Assembly: GCA_002245135.1 (NCBI GenBank)
Contig: NGBS01000873.1
Span: 330,690-394,689 of the forward strand
Direction of reading: 5' to 3'
Origin: Proteromonas lacertae
Lineage: Eukaryota > Sar > Bigyra > Opalinata > Proteromonadidae
DNA length: 64,000 nucleotides
A program made the position numbers and the translations under genes. Under the pieces are notes generated by a model. That model was not told where the DNA came from. It saw only the letters and a list, made by a program, of their open reading frames with translations, and ran no database searches. Below, piece by piece: positions 24,782 to 37,191 of the stretch (its first letter is position 1; the number at the start of each line of letters is the position of its first letter).

Positions 24782-27700
24782 TTATTGAATATTCAAGAAT
24801 TCTTTTGATAATTCAATCTTTTCTTCTTCTGATATCCCATCTAATTTGATAATTCCAATTGTTGAAAGTTCTTCTAAAAAGGATTTCAATTCTGAACGTC
24901 TAATATTCTCATTTACTGTTATCGATAATTCATCTAATTTATAGAACGTTTCTATATTATCCTTTATTAATCTTAATTGTTCTTCATTTAATTCATTTCC
25001 TAATAGATTCATTTTTTTTAATTCATAATATTTACTTAACCTATCTATTATCCCATTTAATCCTTTCTCACTCAATCCAATATCTATGTAAATATAATAT
25101 AACCATATTGTATTAATATAAAAAATACTTGAAAGATTTAATGATAAATCATCTACAAATTTATCTATATATTCACATATTATCTCTATTCCTTCATCTT
25201 TTATTTGGTTATTATTATGTATAAAGAACTTTCCACAATATATAAGACAATTAACTAATTCTTTTAATCCTTTATAACTAATATAATTGTTCGATACATC
25301 AATTTTATTACTACATATTTGTTTAATTAATGATATATGAGAATCATTGATATTCATATCTATTTCATTAAAAATGAATAATCAATACTTGAAAAGTCAT
25401 AATCTCTTATATATCTTTTCTTTTTAACACAATAATCCAAATAATAATCCAATTCTTCATTTGTCCATGAAGTAGATTTCATCTTTATAAATGGAAAGTA
25501 TGGATCTTCTAATGACTTTTCACAAATTGATTTTAATCCATTCATTTTGATATTATTACCAGCTAAAATTAAACTTTCACATTGACTAATTTCATCTTCT
25601 AACAGTATTACACTTTCATCATCTATTGATATGTTGGTTAAATCCAATTCAAATGATGAACTATTTCTAATTAACAGATATTCACTATCTAATAGTAATT
25701 TCAATCCTGCATTACTAATTGGATTATCTATAAAACAATTATTAATAAATATATAAAAATATAATACCATGAATTATTATTTGTTGTATATTATCATTTT
25801 CTTTCATATAACTTATCAAACACTCTATTCCTTCTACATCAATATTATTATAGCTTATATCAAGTTTGATTTTATTCCACAAATCCACATCGATCATCTT
25901 TAAACCCTCTATTAAATACTTTAATCCAGTTGAAGATAATCCCATCTCTATAATACCATAAAATAACATAACTATACGTGAATAACTTGAATATCTACCT
26001 AATAACTGTAAATGAGGAGACAATATTTTCATTCCTTCATCTCCTATTTCATTTCCGAATAATTGAAGTTCTACAAGATTTTGTAATGAAGATAAATTGT
26101 TAATCAGTATTTCTATACTTTTATATGTTAGTTTATTATCTAAACATTATAAACATAATAAATAATACTATTCAAGAAAAGCCATTCAATCTCTTTTAAT
26201 TCATTTAATCTTAATGAAATGAATGATTGGAATATATCATCATCAATTTCTAAGTTGCTCAGATTTAGTTCATTATTATCCTTTTTGATATATTTAATCA
26301 ATTCTGGAATTTCTTCATCAATTAGTAGTTCTTTACTTCCATTAAAATCAAAATCTATGTTAAAAATAGGAAATTTAGAGAATAAGTCTTTTAATCCTTT
26401 GGAATGAATATTTACATTATCTGTAATATATATTCTTAAGATATTTGAATATTTATATAATTCTTCTGATAATAATATCATAGATTGATCATTTAAATTC
26501 ATTCCTCTAAGATTTAATTCATTATTTTCATGGATTAATAAATGCAAATATGGAAGCAATAATTTGAAACCTATTGGACCGATTGGATTATCTATTCCAT
26601 AATAGTATAATTACAAATAAATAGAATAATTAATACATTGAAGATTTATATATTTCAATTTCATAAATGGAATTGATTTCATAAATGATTCAACAAAATT
26701 ATAAGCAAGACTTCGAAATGATATATCTAATTGTTGAAGACTTTTTAATTGAGAAAAAAGAGATGCAAATAATGATTGAGATGACATTGGAATATAAACG
26801 TCATCTAAATGAATTTAAAAAATTAGACACATACAAAATTTTAATATTGTTTCATTGAATAACTTTAAAATTCTGAAGAAATAATTCATTCCTTCTTCAC
26901 AAAAACAGCAGCATCTTTGATTAATTATCATTATGTTTTCATTAAAATAATCAACTTCAATATTAAATACCATTTCATCTAAATAACATTTTTCTTTACA
27001 ATTATGATGAATTTGAAATTTCAGTTTATCTTTTATAATATCAATATAGCGATCTTCTCTGTGTATATGAAAGATCAACAATATTGATAGTATTCTGTCA
27101 TTTGGTTTATTATTATATAATTTTATTAAATCATCTCTAATATCCTCCCATTTATTATATTTCAAATAATACTTTGCCTTAATATTGAATAGCGATATTT
27201 CTGTTAGATAATCATTATTGAATAACATTTCTTTTCTTTCTTCATATATCATCAGAGAATCATTTTCATCTTTCAATTTCTCACTCATTTTCATCATTTC
27301 TTTTTTCAACTCTTTCAAACTCAATCTTTCTTTACTTTTCACTTTTAACATTCTTTCAGTCATCTCTTTCATCATATTCATCACATTCTACATCACAACT
27401 GTACTTACATCTCACAATATTCTCTTTTGTTTTGTTGATATTATCATCTTCAATGAATGGTAATTTCTTGTTTATCATTTCATATAAAATACTTCCAATT
27501 GACCAAATCACACTTTTCTCATTACATTCTAATCCATTCAACTCTTCTGGGCTTTTGAAATTTATATCATATATTTTCATATCTTCTTCTTTTCTTAATG
27601 TATTAATGAACAAATCACATAACTTTACTTTACCATCATCTTCATATATTATGTTACTACTCTTTAAATTACTAACATCAACATCATATTCACTCATTAT

Positions 27701-28105
27701 CATTAATATATCGTATATTGAACATATCAAATTAGATATATCACTTCTTAATAATGTTTTACTGAAGATTACCTCTTCTAGGTCTCTAGTGTAGTATTCT
27801 CTCTCTAATGTAATGTATTCACCATGATTATTCAGTTGATGTATTTTGTAAGGATAAATGAAGAGTGTACAGCAATAAAATATAAACGAGTTATTTTCAC
27901 AGAATATAAATATCTTCTTTTCCCTTATTCTTACTGCATTAATGATTTTGAATATTTTATTACCAGTTTTACATCGAACAACCAAATCTACTTCATTAAC
28001 ACTTTTTTCTATTCTATCTTTTATCTAAATAATAGTGAATTAGAATACATCTATTTCAAACGGTACTATCGAGGATAATATATCATCTACAAATGTATTT
28101 AGCAT
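24782..28105 (-). CDS. Pseudokinase-like domain plus leucine-rich repeats (paralog 3, outside the inverted repeat)
   Basis: Third and most divergent member of a family whose other members lie at 39092-42298 and 53352-56618. Exon 1 (28105 down) joins over a short intron to a kinase-like domain. In it the HRD catalytic motif is replaced by VSN (VSNLKSSNII) and DFG by CDL, while SPEE and SIGSILYEM remain, so activity is unlikely. A coiled, Lys/Glu-rich segment (LSLKELKKEMMKMSEKLK) follows, then at least six LRR exons, each split by a 30-45-nt intron (for example NPIGPIGFKLLLPYLHL, GLKDLFSKFPI). The frame shifts by one base near 27371-27380, where the paralogs read through. That is either a consensus error or a lesion. 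No signal peptide is present, so it is cytosolic. Role unknown. Confidence 0.66.
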
Positions 28106-28296
28106 TTTTAAAAGTAATGTAACGGATATATTTTATTTATAAGTTTATTATCAACAATAATTTATGAAGAACAAATACAATTTCATACAACTGTTTTACA
28201 AATAAATAAAAACAAGCAATTAATCACAACTATCTAAATCTATTCTAATAATATGATTTTCGACATTTCATTTTAACACTATAAGGAGATTTATAT

Positions 28297-29658
28297 CTAT
28301 TGAAATTTATATCTCGATAATATTCTGTATTTTTTAAATAAATCACAAGGAGGTTCTTCTATATATGGATGATCTGGTTTAACTATACATTTCTTATGTA
28401 TTTCTCTTGATGTTTTTGGTCGTTTCAATTCAGATAATGGTTTTATTACTGGTTTATATGAAGATCTTCTCATCGAATATCTAAAAGGTGAAACTGGCAC
28501 AATTGGTTGGATATTATTATTATTATTGTTATTATTATTATATTCATCATTGTCTTCTTCTTCTTCCTCCTCCTCTTCTTCTTCATTTATTGGTATTTCA
28601 TTCTCATATCTATCTTCAAATATTGGTTGTTGTTGTTGTTGTTGTGTTTTAATTGGAGAAAACAACTTTGTTTTATTTCGATTCTTATTATTTGATTTCA
28701 TTTTTCTTCTTGAAGTTGATGGTATTGTTGTTCCTGGTGGTGGTGTTGGAATAAATTGAGTTGGTATTTTAACATTTATATTGTCATGATTTGTTAGTTC
28801 TTTATTAAAAAAATGTTTAAGAAAAGAATTATATTCATTTTTACTTTTTCTTAAATTGTTATAAAATTCATCGAAATGATCATATATATCATATTCTTCT
28901 ATTTCCTCTTCTTCTTCTTCTCTTTTATTTTCTTTTTTGTTCTTCAAAATTGGAGGTTCTTCTTTTCCAAATATTGAAACTGGATCTGGTAGTATTATAT
29001 TCTTTATTTTTGGTTGAAATAATTGACTACAGAATTTACAGATATGAGTTTCACCATACATATATCCTCTATTCCATTTTTCTTTTACATAATCTAATCT
29101 TAATCCCCATTCTTCTCTCTTCTTATATATTGCTTTGTAAGTTATCTTATACTATTCATTATATTATATTATTTATTTATTTTATACAGGTAAGTTTACT
29201 TTTGAAAATTTATATTCACATAATGCACATTTTACTTTATTTGCTACTCTACTATCTATTGGCTGTTTCTTCTTCAATAATTCTTCTTTCTTGTTCTTTG
29301 GTAAGAATTTCTCATTTACTCTTATTGACTTTATTGGATGGTCTGGATCATCTGGAGGTGAAAATACACTTCCATCTAATTGTGGTTTAGCTGGACGAGT
29401 TTGTACATTCTCTACTGATAAAGAATGTTTTGTATCTCCCATCTTCTTCCATGTTGTTGTAACTACTAACTCATGACCACTTGGAGTTTTTGAAAGCATG
29501 TAATCTCCTTTTAAAGGAATAACTGGTAAAGCATTATATTTAATCCTTCTTTCATTTAAACTTTTTGACTTAATAGTTGATAATGGCAGTGTGTATTCAT
29601 ATTCATATTTTTCATTGTTTCTATCATCTAGTTCTGTTTTATTTTCGTTTCTTTTCAT
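28297..29658 (-). CDS. Uncharacterised protein with paired CxxC zinc-binding motifs
   Basis: Two exons. Exon 1 starts at 29658 (MKRNENKTELDDRNNEK) and ends near 29190 with VKCALCEYKFSK. A roughly 46-nt intron follows. Exon 2 continues ITYKAIYKKREEWGLRL to HICKFCSQLFQ. The two CxxC pairs, about 50 residues apart, could bind one zinc. Downstream is a low-complexity region with acidic runs, poly-Gln (near 28627-28645), poly-Glu and poly-Asn, then a basic C-terminus with RPKTSREIHKKC. The Cys module with its conserved-looking W and basic residues is the only part likely to belong to a recognisable family, but I cannot name it with confidence. It sits between the pseudokinase-LRR gene and the CHY gene on the same strand. 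Confidence 0.6.
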
Positions 29659-29894
29659 TTTGTTGAAACTAAACGACTATATTTTTTGAATTGCAAAAGA
29701 ACGATATAATCAAACTGATTAAGATTTAAGAATAAAAAAATAATTTATGACTGAATATTGATATTAAAAGTGATTAATTTAGTTAAATAATGAATCTACT
29801 ATATTATTCAATAAAACAAAGCATCAAACACAATAAATTCAGAAGAAGTTAAAAATTAAGAAATATAAATAAGAAAAATGAAGGTAAGAAATAA

Positions 29895-30354
29895 CTAATC
29901 TGTTAAATCAACGTCATCTTCTTCAGCAAGCATTTTTTCAAGCATTTTCTCTCTCATATCTTCAGACATATCACCACCATCAACTCCAATAACTAATTGT
30001 CCCTTTCCTTCCTTAATTGCTTTTGTTTCTGGTGTTTCTGCGTCAATGATAAAATGATTATCACAGTGTGGACAATACTCATCAGCTTCTTCAAATTCTC
30101 TAGCAAAGTAAAGATAGAATCATACAACATATTTTTTCTAAACACCTTCTTACATTTCTTACAAGCAAAAACCTATCACGGATTATTAACAAACAAATAC
30201 CATTTCAGTAGTTTTAATTAATGGGTGATCTTGTGATTCTTCATGACACTTTGGGCAATCAAACCATTTTTTACAACATGGAGATCTTATAGAGACCTAA
30301 TAAAAAATAAAAACCGAACAATCGTACTTGTGCATTAAGAATATGCTTACACAT
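29895..30354 (-). CDS. CHY-type zinc-finger protein (Hot13-like family)
   Basis: Short four-exon gene of roughly 120 residues. It reads MCKHILNAQV, then SIRSPCCKKWFDCPKCHEE, DHPLIKTTEM, VFACKKCKKVFRKN and EFEEADEYCPHCDNHF, ending in an acidic tail at 29895. The order of Cys and His residues (CxH, CC, CxxC-H, H, CxxC, CxxC) matches the CHY zinc finger that binds three zinc ions. Introns of 24-30 nt join these pieces in frame. The start at 30354 places the first CxH at residue 2; a slightly longer N-terminus cannot be excluded. Yeast Hot13 with this domain acts in the mitochondrial intermembrane space. Here no targeting signal is visible, so location is open. Confidence 0.78.
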
Positions 30355-30465
30355 TTCAAAAACAAAAATTCAAAAAACTGAAACTTTATAAAAAATAGAA
30401 CCGTTTCTTAATTAATAAAATTCAAAATTCCTCAAAATCCAACAAATATAAATAAATTAATTCAT

Positions 30466-33400
30466 TTAAATATCAGAACCTCTACCTAAAGCTTCATCAA
30501 GAGAAACACTATCTTTTGGAAGTCTTCTTTTATCTAATCCATCCAAAACTTCCTTCTTATATCCATTCCATTTCTTCTGAAATTTCAATCTATCATTAAT
30601 TTCAGTACAGTTTTCATAAGTTGGTCTATAATACTGTATTAATCTATATATTTTATTTTCTAGATGATTAGACTTAACGATATAATGAATTTGTAACTTA
30701 TCAATCGACAAAGTTTCAGCATACATATCTACATAAATAGTAGCTGGCTCAATTCCATTCCAAGGATCAATCACACTAATCTCTCCACAGAAACTAGGTG
30801 GTAAAATAATACCTGTTTTAATCTGTCTTTTTGAAGCATTTTGATATTTTTCTTGAGTTTTATAATACTCTTGTTTCAAATCATTCAGATTTCTCTTTAA
30901 TGTCAATTTCTTATCATCATATTCATATGGATTAGCTTTAAACTGATGTAAAGTATGATGAAATTCATATTTTGTAGATAATTCATGTAAAGCATGATCT
31001 TGCTGCTGAAATTTATATTCTATTTCACTCAAGTAATCTGGATATATCATTATATCCAAACTACCTTTCAATAATATGTGAAAACAAGTACTTGGCTGTC
31101 CTTGAATCAATATTCTTGTTCTTTTCTTATGACATTTCCAGGCGGCTGAACAGGCTAAATATAATAACTGATCTTTATTGAAACATTCTAAAGCATGACA
31201 TCTTTCTAACCAAGATACTTTTAAATCAATTTCATCTTGTGCAAATTCTCTAATATATTTATTATAATCTAATTTTGAGATCATTACCACTTGTGTCTCT
31301 TCTTTTACTATTAAATCTGCATTTCTCTATATACATATATTAATTAAAAAATATATATATATACAGATGTTCCTAATAACAATTCACTATCTCCATAGAC
31401 ATCATTTGCTAATAAAACATTAATAACAATATTATTGAAATTAGGTGGAATAACATCAACTCTTCCATTCACTATTATACCAAAATAATCAGGAATTTGA
31501 CCAGCTCTACATATACATTCACCAGTATGGAAAGTCTTAAACACACAATGTTGAGCGATTGTTTCTTGAGCATCTTTAGGCGATTTAGCAATGTAATTTA
31601 TATTTGATAAAAATATAACAATATAAGACACTTGTGCGTTTGTTCTATTGTATTCTTTCTTACGAAGTGCTTTGATTAAATCACTTTCTCCTTCGAACAA
31701 TTGACTATGAATACTCACTATTCAAATAATAATAATAATATATAATATTATACCACTTGCATCATATACTTCAATATCTCCTTTCTTCTCTCTTTCTGCT
31801 CTTTTCTGTCTAATCAAATTTTGTACCAACTATATATATATAAACACAAAATATTATATAATAATATATACATCACTCATAGTACAAATTTTCCCTTGTA
31901 ATTGTTTAGCAATATTATAATCAGTCTGAGCTTCAACAAAGAAACCTAATCTTCTATATACTAAAGCTCTATTCTTATAGCAATCAATGTCATCTGGTGA
32001 ATTCTGTATTGCTATAGTAAAATCTTCAATACTCTCATTAAATTTACCTACATGTGAATACATAATACCTCGATTATATAAAGCAGCTGCATTATTGGGT
32101 TGATATTTTAAACAAGTTGTCATATCAGCAATTGCTTCTTCCATTTGTCTCATTTTGAATAATGCCATTGATTTAGCAAAATATAAATTACAAAATATAA
32201 TTGTAGCAGATGGTGTTACTGGATCACCATTTTTGAATTTTGGAACTAATTTTATACCTCTATTATACAGTTGAATTGCTCTTTTTAATTGATTCTTCTT
32301 CATTTGTTCATATCCTTTACTTAAATAATCATCAGATGGTGTATCAGCACATCTTCTAAACTCTAATTCTCTTATATCACTTTGTAATAATACTGGCTGA
32401 TAGTTGGTAATTTTATTGAATTTAATTTCTGGATCACCTTTTACAGCTGGAAAATAAGGAGAAACTCCTGGTCTAAGGATTTTACTAACATCTTTTGGAT
32501 TAATAATTGTAGCTTGAGCAACAGGAACTTCAATTTTTTCTTTCTTCTTTTTAGTTAATGGAGATTCAGCTAATATTGGTTCTTCATCTACCATTTCTCC
32601 TTTATTATCAATTGGCATGAATGTGAATTTACTACCCTGTTCTCCTCGTTTATCTGGAGTTAATATAGCTGATGGATTAGCAGTGGAACATCTTGAAAGT
32701 CTTCTCAATGGAACATTATTGGGTGAAGCAATAAAAGAGGATTGATGTGTCAAGCTTGGTGTAGAATATGGCCTTGGTCCTTCACTAAGTGAAGATTTTC
32801 TACCAGTACTTTGCTCTTCAGGTATTATTGATGTTCTGTAGATTTTAGATACACGATTTTCAACATATTTTTTATTTATATCGTCTAATCTATGGTTATT
32901 TACATCTACATCTGCTCTTAATAATTCTTCTTGATATTCTATTACTTCATCATCTCCTAAATGACTCTAGTTTATAATAATAATAATAATTATTATTATA
33001 TATATATACTCTTGCTATATTATAATCAACAGACATTACAGATGTATAAACTTTACCAGAAATATGATTTAATTTAATAATTTCTTCTATTTTTTTAATC
33101 ACTGGTGAATTTAAACCAATTGGTTTTATTACATATCCTGTAACTCCCATTTTAAGACAATCTTGGATTATACTATATGTATATATATATTATTATATAC
33201 TCCTGTTGTAAATCAAATTTATCTTTATCAATTGTGACTATAACTGGAACTCTTATTGGAATTGTATCATTTTTATCCATATATAACTGCCCCATTTCTT
33301 TAGACATTGTTGAATTAATACATTGCAACAATTTTTGACCATTTGTAATATTTGAAAAAATAGGAATAACTAAATCACAGATAATTAATTCCATTGTATT

Positions 33401-33735
33401 GTCTTTGAGGTAATCAATAATTGATTTTACATCTGCAAATTCTTTAGTCTTATAGCCATCAGCAGATAAAACATGACTCAACGATAAACGACTAAGAAAC
33501 TAAAATAAAAATCATACGTTCCAACATCATGTTCTAATAATCCAATAACTTGTTCATAATTCTTTTTTATTACAATCTGCCTTGGTCTATTATTCGCTAA
33601 CTTCTTAATTCTCTCTTTTTCTGCTTGCATGGCTATTTTCTTCTCTTTTTTTGCTCTAAATTTTCTTACTTTACGCAAAAGAAGGTTTTTTACCTTCGGT
33701 ATAGCTGCTTCTAATTCTAATATATCAAAATCCAT
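30466..33735 (-). CDS. Receiver-like, TPR and cyclic-nucleotide-binding fusion protein
   Basis: About 1,000 residues from six or seven exons. The N-terminus is a basic coil (RKVRKFRAKKEKKIAMQAEK). A response-regulator receiver-like domain follows: LLEHDFLSRLSLSHVLSADG, phosphoacceptor-like LIICDLVIP (near 33374), VIVTIDKD, GVTGYVIKPIG with the conserved Lys. It has an insertion near SKEMGQLYMDKND. After a Ser/Pro-rich linker come about four TPRs (NRGIKLVP, ALYNRGIMYSHVGKF, CYKNRALVYRRLGFF). Two cNMP-binding folds end the protein. The first has GRVDVIPP and YGDSELLLG. The second has GSLDIMIYP, an insert of about 80 charged residues, and FCGEISVIDPWNG. Neither phosphate-binding cassette is canonical, so nucleotide binding is uncertain. 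A second copy, cut by the window end, is at 61972-64000. Confidence 0.76.
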
Positions 33736-33898
33736 ATTAACGACAAAACAACGAAACGGGTATAATTTTTTTAAATATCATTCTATTCATTCTCTTTAGC
33801 AGCCAACAAATAATGAAAAATTCACTTTTAATTATATTAAAGTAATTATGCTAAATATTTTTCCATTAAAAGAGAAGATAGAAAAATAGAGATTCTAT

Positions 33899-34811
33899 TT
33901 AGCTTTCAGCTGCAGGAGGAGAAAATCTAGGAGGAAGTTCATCAGTAGAAGAAGGAAGTGCTACATTATCAGGAGGTTCGAATCTACAAGGCGGAGGAAT
34001 AGCATCTTTCTTTTGAGCTTTAGGAGGTGAAAAATTACCAGCAGTAACTTCAGTCAGAGTCTCTGTCTTATTTTTATTATCATTGAGTTTAACAGGAGGA
34101 ATAAATCCACCAGGATAGCAGTTAGGAACAGGAAGTGGCATTGGTTTTTTCTCAAGTCCCTCTGCACCAATAGCACCAGGCATAGGAGCAGTGGATGCAG
34201 GTGTAGTTATCGATCTTCTTTTAGGTTTTGTTAAAGACGGTTCTGTTAATAGATTACCAGTATTTCTAAGGGAAGTTCTACCACCATTTGAACCTTGTGA
34301 TCCTCTTGATAGTTTTGAACCTGATTTAGTAGTGTTTTTAGATAATGGTTCTTCCCTTGGTTTATAAGCCACTAATGGTTCAATTTCTATTTCTATTTCA
34401 CCTGCTGGTTTTTTAGATTTACTTATAAATCCAGATTCGTGTGATATAGGCAACCAAATTCGATTGAGATATCCTCTATTTTGAAACAATTGCGCAATAG
34501 CTATTCCAACCATTCCAATCATTGATCTAGAAGATATTTTTTTATCATAACTATTTAAAAATAAAAGATTTGGACATACACTTCAATGAATATATTTTTA
34601 GTATTTCCATCAACAGTAATCTCCACTAAATCATCCCATTCTATTTCATTTTAAAATCATAATCAATACTTGCTTCTTTTCCAGTATTTTCACTAACAGA
34701 GGTTTGAAACTTCCTTTCACCCACTGTAATTACAGCCACTGGCGACTGATTTCCAAAAGTTTGTACCTTTCTCAGGTTTCTTGCTTGATACACATATAAA
34801 TTTAAATTCAT
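33899..34811 (-). CDS. C2-domain protein with proline-rich tail
   Basis: Starts at 34811 with MNLNLYVYQARNLRKVQ, the first strand of a C2 domain, then SPVAVITVGERKF. Exon 2 continues with EWDDLVEITVDG, IFIEVYDKK and SMIGMVGIAIAQLF after an intron of 27 nt, completing the C2 fold of about 110 residues. The remainder is basic, then proline-rich (FIPPVKL, AIPPPCRFEPP, PPRFSPPAAES). The frame between DYDFKMK and EWDD is off by one base (near 34652), in an A-run next to TAG. Arm B has the same sequence at this point. C2 domains usually bind membranes, with or without calcium. The calcium-binding aspartates are not evident. It is divergent from the SNARE gene, with only 64 bp between start codons. 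Confidence 0.66.
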
Positions 34812-34875
34812 TCAAAACTAAAATGAAAAAGACAAGCTTTATATCAAGCTAACATTAAATCAGTTTTAACTTAAT
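34812..34875. promoter_or_regulatory. 64-bp divergent promoter of the C2 and SNARE genes
   Basis: Just 64 bp lie between the two start codons, so the core promoters and both 5' leaders must be contained here or overlap coding sequence. The same spacing is kept in arm B (60834-60896). Confidence 0.45.
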
Positions 34876-35773
34876 ATGAGTGAAGTGGAGCCGATAATAA
34901 AGAGAATTCTTGAATTGCAAGAAGTCTATACTGTAGACCTTGAAGACCCACAGGTTAAAAAAGAAGCTCGATCAAATTTCTTTAGAATGAAGAAGAAGGT
35001 GAAATCTGAGATTGACGAAACTCGAGAAGTAAAATATATTGTTTTATTGAATAGTTAATAACCAAAAGAAATGCACTAATAGAAGCAGGAAGTAATCGTA
35101 GACTTGTAATTGAGATGAACTCCTCAATTCGATATGAATTGAATCAGGTTTTAGCTGACTTTAATAGTTTAGGTGAATTAATAGAACAAGAAAATAAAAG
35201 TAGAAGAGTATTTTATATTCGATTATAACTATTTAATATAAATAGTCTAAATTAACTCCAGATGAAAAGCAATTTCGAACTAAAGTAATAACAGAACTTC
35301 TCAAAGAAATAATGGAAATTAAAAAAGATGCAGAAGAAAAAGTGATGAATGATGATGATGATTTTGTATGTAAAAATGACGATATCCAAACTATACCAGA
35401 AGATGGGAAAATTCCATCAACAGCTGGAGGTGAAGCTGAAAATCCAGAATTAACAGAAGATCAGAAACAAGCTTTAGCACAAATACAGCAAAATGACAAA
35501 GAGATTGATGATATGATTAATATAATAGGAGATGGTTTGGATACTCTCAAAGATATAGCCACAAATATGGGAGATGAGTTGAAGAAACAGGAACAGAAGA
35601 TTAACGATATAGATAAAAATATGGACACACAACAAGCAAAATTAGATAAGAATAACAAAGAATTGAACAGGCTAATAGATGAAGCTAAAAAAGAAGATCA
35701 CTTTTGTAGATATCTTGTGATGATCGTCTTAATTGTCGCTGTTGGACTGACTTTGTATAATATGTTAACATAA
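34876..35773 (+). CDS. Qc-SNARE, SYP7-like, C-terminal membrane anchor
   Basis: Three exons; introns near 35029-35055 and 35208-35246. The N-terminal half is helical with an Arg/Lys-rich start (EARSNFFRMKKKVKSEIDE). The SNARE heptads run from ALAQIQQNDKEIDDM through LDTLKDIATNMGDEL, KKQEQKINDIDKNMD and NKELNRL. The Gln in KKQ sits at the position of the central zero layer. A tail anchor follows (RYLVMIVLIVAVGLTLYNML). Layout and spacing resemble plant SYP71-type Qc-SNAREs of the ER and plasma membrane. The role would be membrane fusion in the secretory pathway; the compartment is not known. Arm B holds a copy (59935-60833) with several single-base differences. Confidence 0.85.
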
Positions 35774-36082
35774 ATCCTTTATACTTTTATGATGTTTTTT
35801 GCTGCATCGGGTTTAAATGTGTTTTTAATAAGAGATCTCAGCTGCAATCATGTGAGCGCATATTTTAGAGATAATACTCAATCAGATCAATATCTGACGT
35901 GTATAACCAAATGTAATTGGGGAAATAGGTTTGACACTCAAGCCTAAATACGAGCCAAGCCAACCAATCATATTGCGTAAATAAAAAATAAAGAAAGCTC
36001 ATTTGTTAGTTCACGATCAGAGTCAAACCTCGAAACCGCCTTTTTTTTTGTGTTTTTTAATTGTTTATAGAAAAGTAATTTA
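35774..36082. other. Intergenic, GC-richer, with T9 tract
   Basis: This is 309 nt between the SNARE and Myb genes, noticeably less AT-rich than other gaps here. It ends at about 36040-36048 with a run of nine T after CGAAACCGCC. A Pol III transcript ending there is conceivable, but I could not fit a tRNA, 5S, U6 or SRP RNA. It is preserved in arm B (59626-59934), so it adds no independent conservation. Confidence 0.35.
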
Positions 36083-37014
36083 ATGGAAACTATACCATTT
36101 ATGTCGTTAGATAATTCGCTAAGTCAAAATGTATGGAGTAGAATTTATATGTTTTAGGAATTACAGAAAATGAGTCAATATGAACAGCCAACTAAACAAA
36201 AACACCACACAAAAACTTTTGCTGATCACATCGGTATACCAACAAACACTATACTGTAGGCCGTTGGACAAAAGAGGAACATGATCTTTTTCTTGAGGGT
36301 TTAGATAAGTACGGCAAAGATTGGAAAATGATTTCTACTTTAGTTAAAACTAGAACTGTTGTACAAGTCCGTACTCATGCTCAAAAGTATTTTCAGAAAT
36401 TATCAAAACAGAACATTACATTTGACATTGATTCTATGCCTATGCAGTACCCTATACAATTCAATTATCAGCCGCAATATTATAATCCTAACCAATGCGT
36501 TACACTAAAACATTTGCCTTTAATTGGTCCAAAACCTCAATACATGTCCAATACATCTACTAATGAGAATACTTCCATTCAACAAAGTCCTATTTCGTTG
36601 TGTAATCCTAATTTATATTCAGATTCCTCGTATTATTTAAACATTCCACCTTGTCCTCAGAATAGTTGTATTACCACTACTACTACTACTAATAATAATA
36701 ATATTGATAATACCAACACTACCAACTGTGATAATTACGCTTTGCCGCAGTATAATATTTATCAACAACAACAAGATTTGTTACAACAACAGCAATTGCA
36801 GCAGCATCAACAACAACAACAACAACAGATGCAACTACCTTTATTGTCTTCTCAATCGTCCTTATTACAAACTCCTTCGTTTATACATGACTCACCAAGA
36901 GAATCATCATTTTCACAAGATTTTTTAAATCAAAACACGTGGTATGATGAGTTCAATGATGATTACAGTGATATTTTTTCGTCCTGTCCAGGATACCATT
37001 CTATGGATATATAA
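36083..37014 (+). CDS. Single-repeat Myb transcription factor, SHAQKYF class
   Basis: Exon 1 (ATG 36083) joins over short introns near 36131-36157 and 36231-36256 (26 nt) to the Myb repeat. The repeat is [20 protein letters not shown], then [25 protein letters not shown]. The final helix is THAQKYF in place of SHAQKYF. This class, known from plants, amoebae and stramenopiles, binds DNA with a single Myb repeat. The rest is low complexity, rich in Asn, Thr and Gln, with a poly-Gln block near 36766-36830, as in many activation domains. The C-terminus is acidic ([12 protein letters not shown]). The copy in arm B (58694-59625) differs only in the Thr/Asn and Gln tracts, as far as I compared. Confidence 0.86.
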
Positions 37015-37191
37015 ATGTTTATCTTATCTAATATATATACTATTTTTTTCAACATTTTTCAACTAAACTGTGTTGCTGTTGGTTTTGAGAAATAATAAAA
37101 AAAATGACGAGTTTGTGTGAGGCTAATTGTGAATGACATTTTTATTAAAACACTTCATAGATTTGTTTTTTTGCATTTTTACTAATTTCTA

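Noticed and set aside
27218-28078. Plus-strand hydrophobic frames over the pseudokinase-LRR paralog 3
   Set aside because: Ile/Phe/Ser-rich antisense of a Lys/Glu/Asn-rich coding strand. The same shadows appear over paralogs 1 and 2.
34876-35058. A separate 60-residue gene at the SNARE start
   Set aside because: It ends in a short GT-AG intron. Splicing continues in frame into the SNARE N-terminal helices, so it is exon 1 of that gene.
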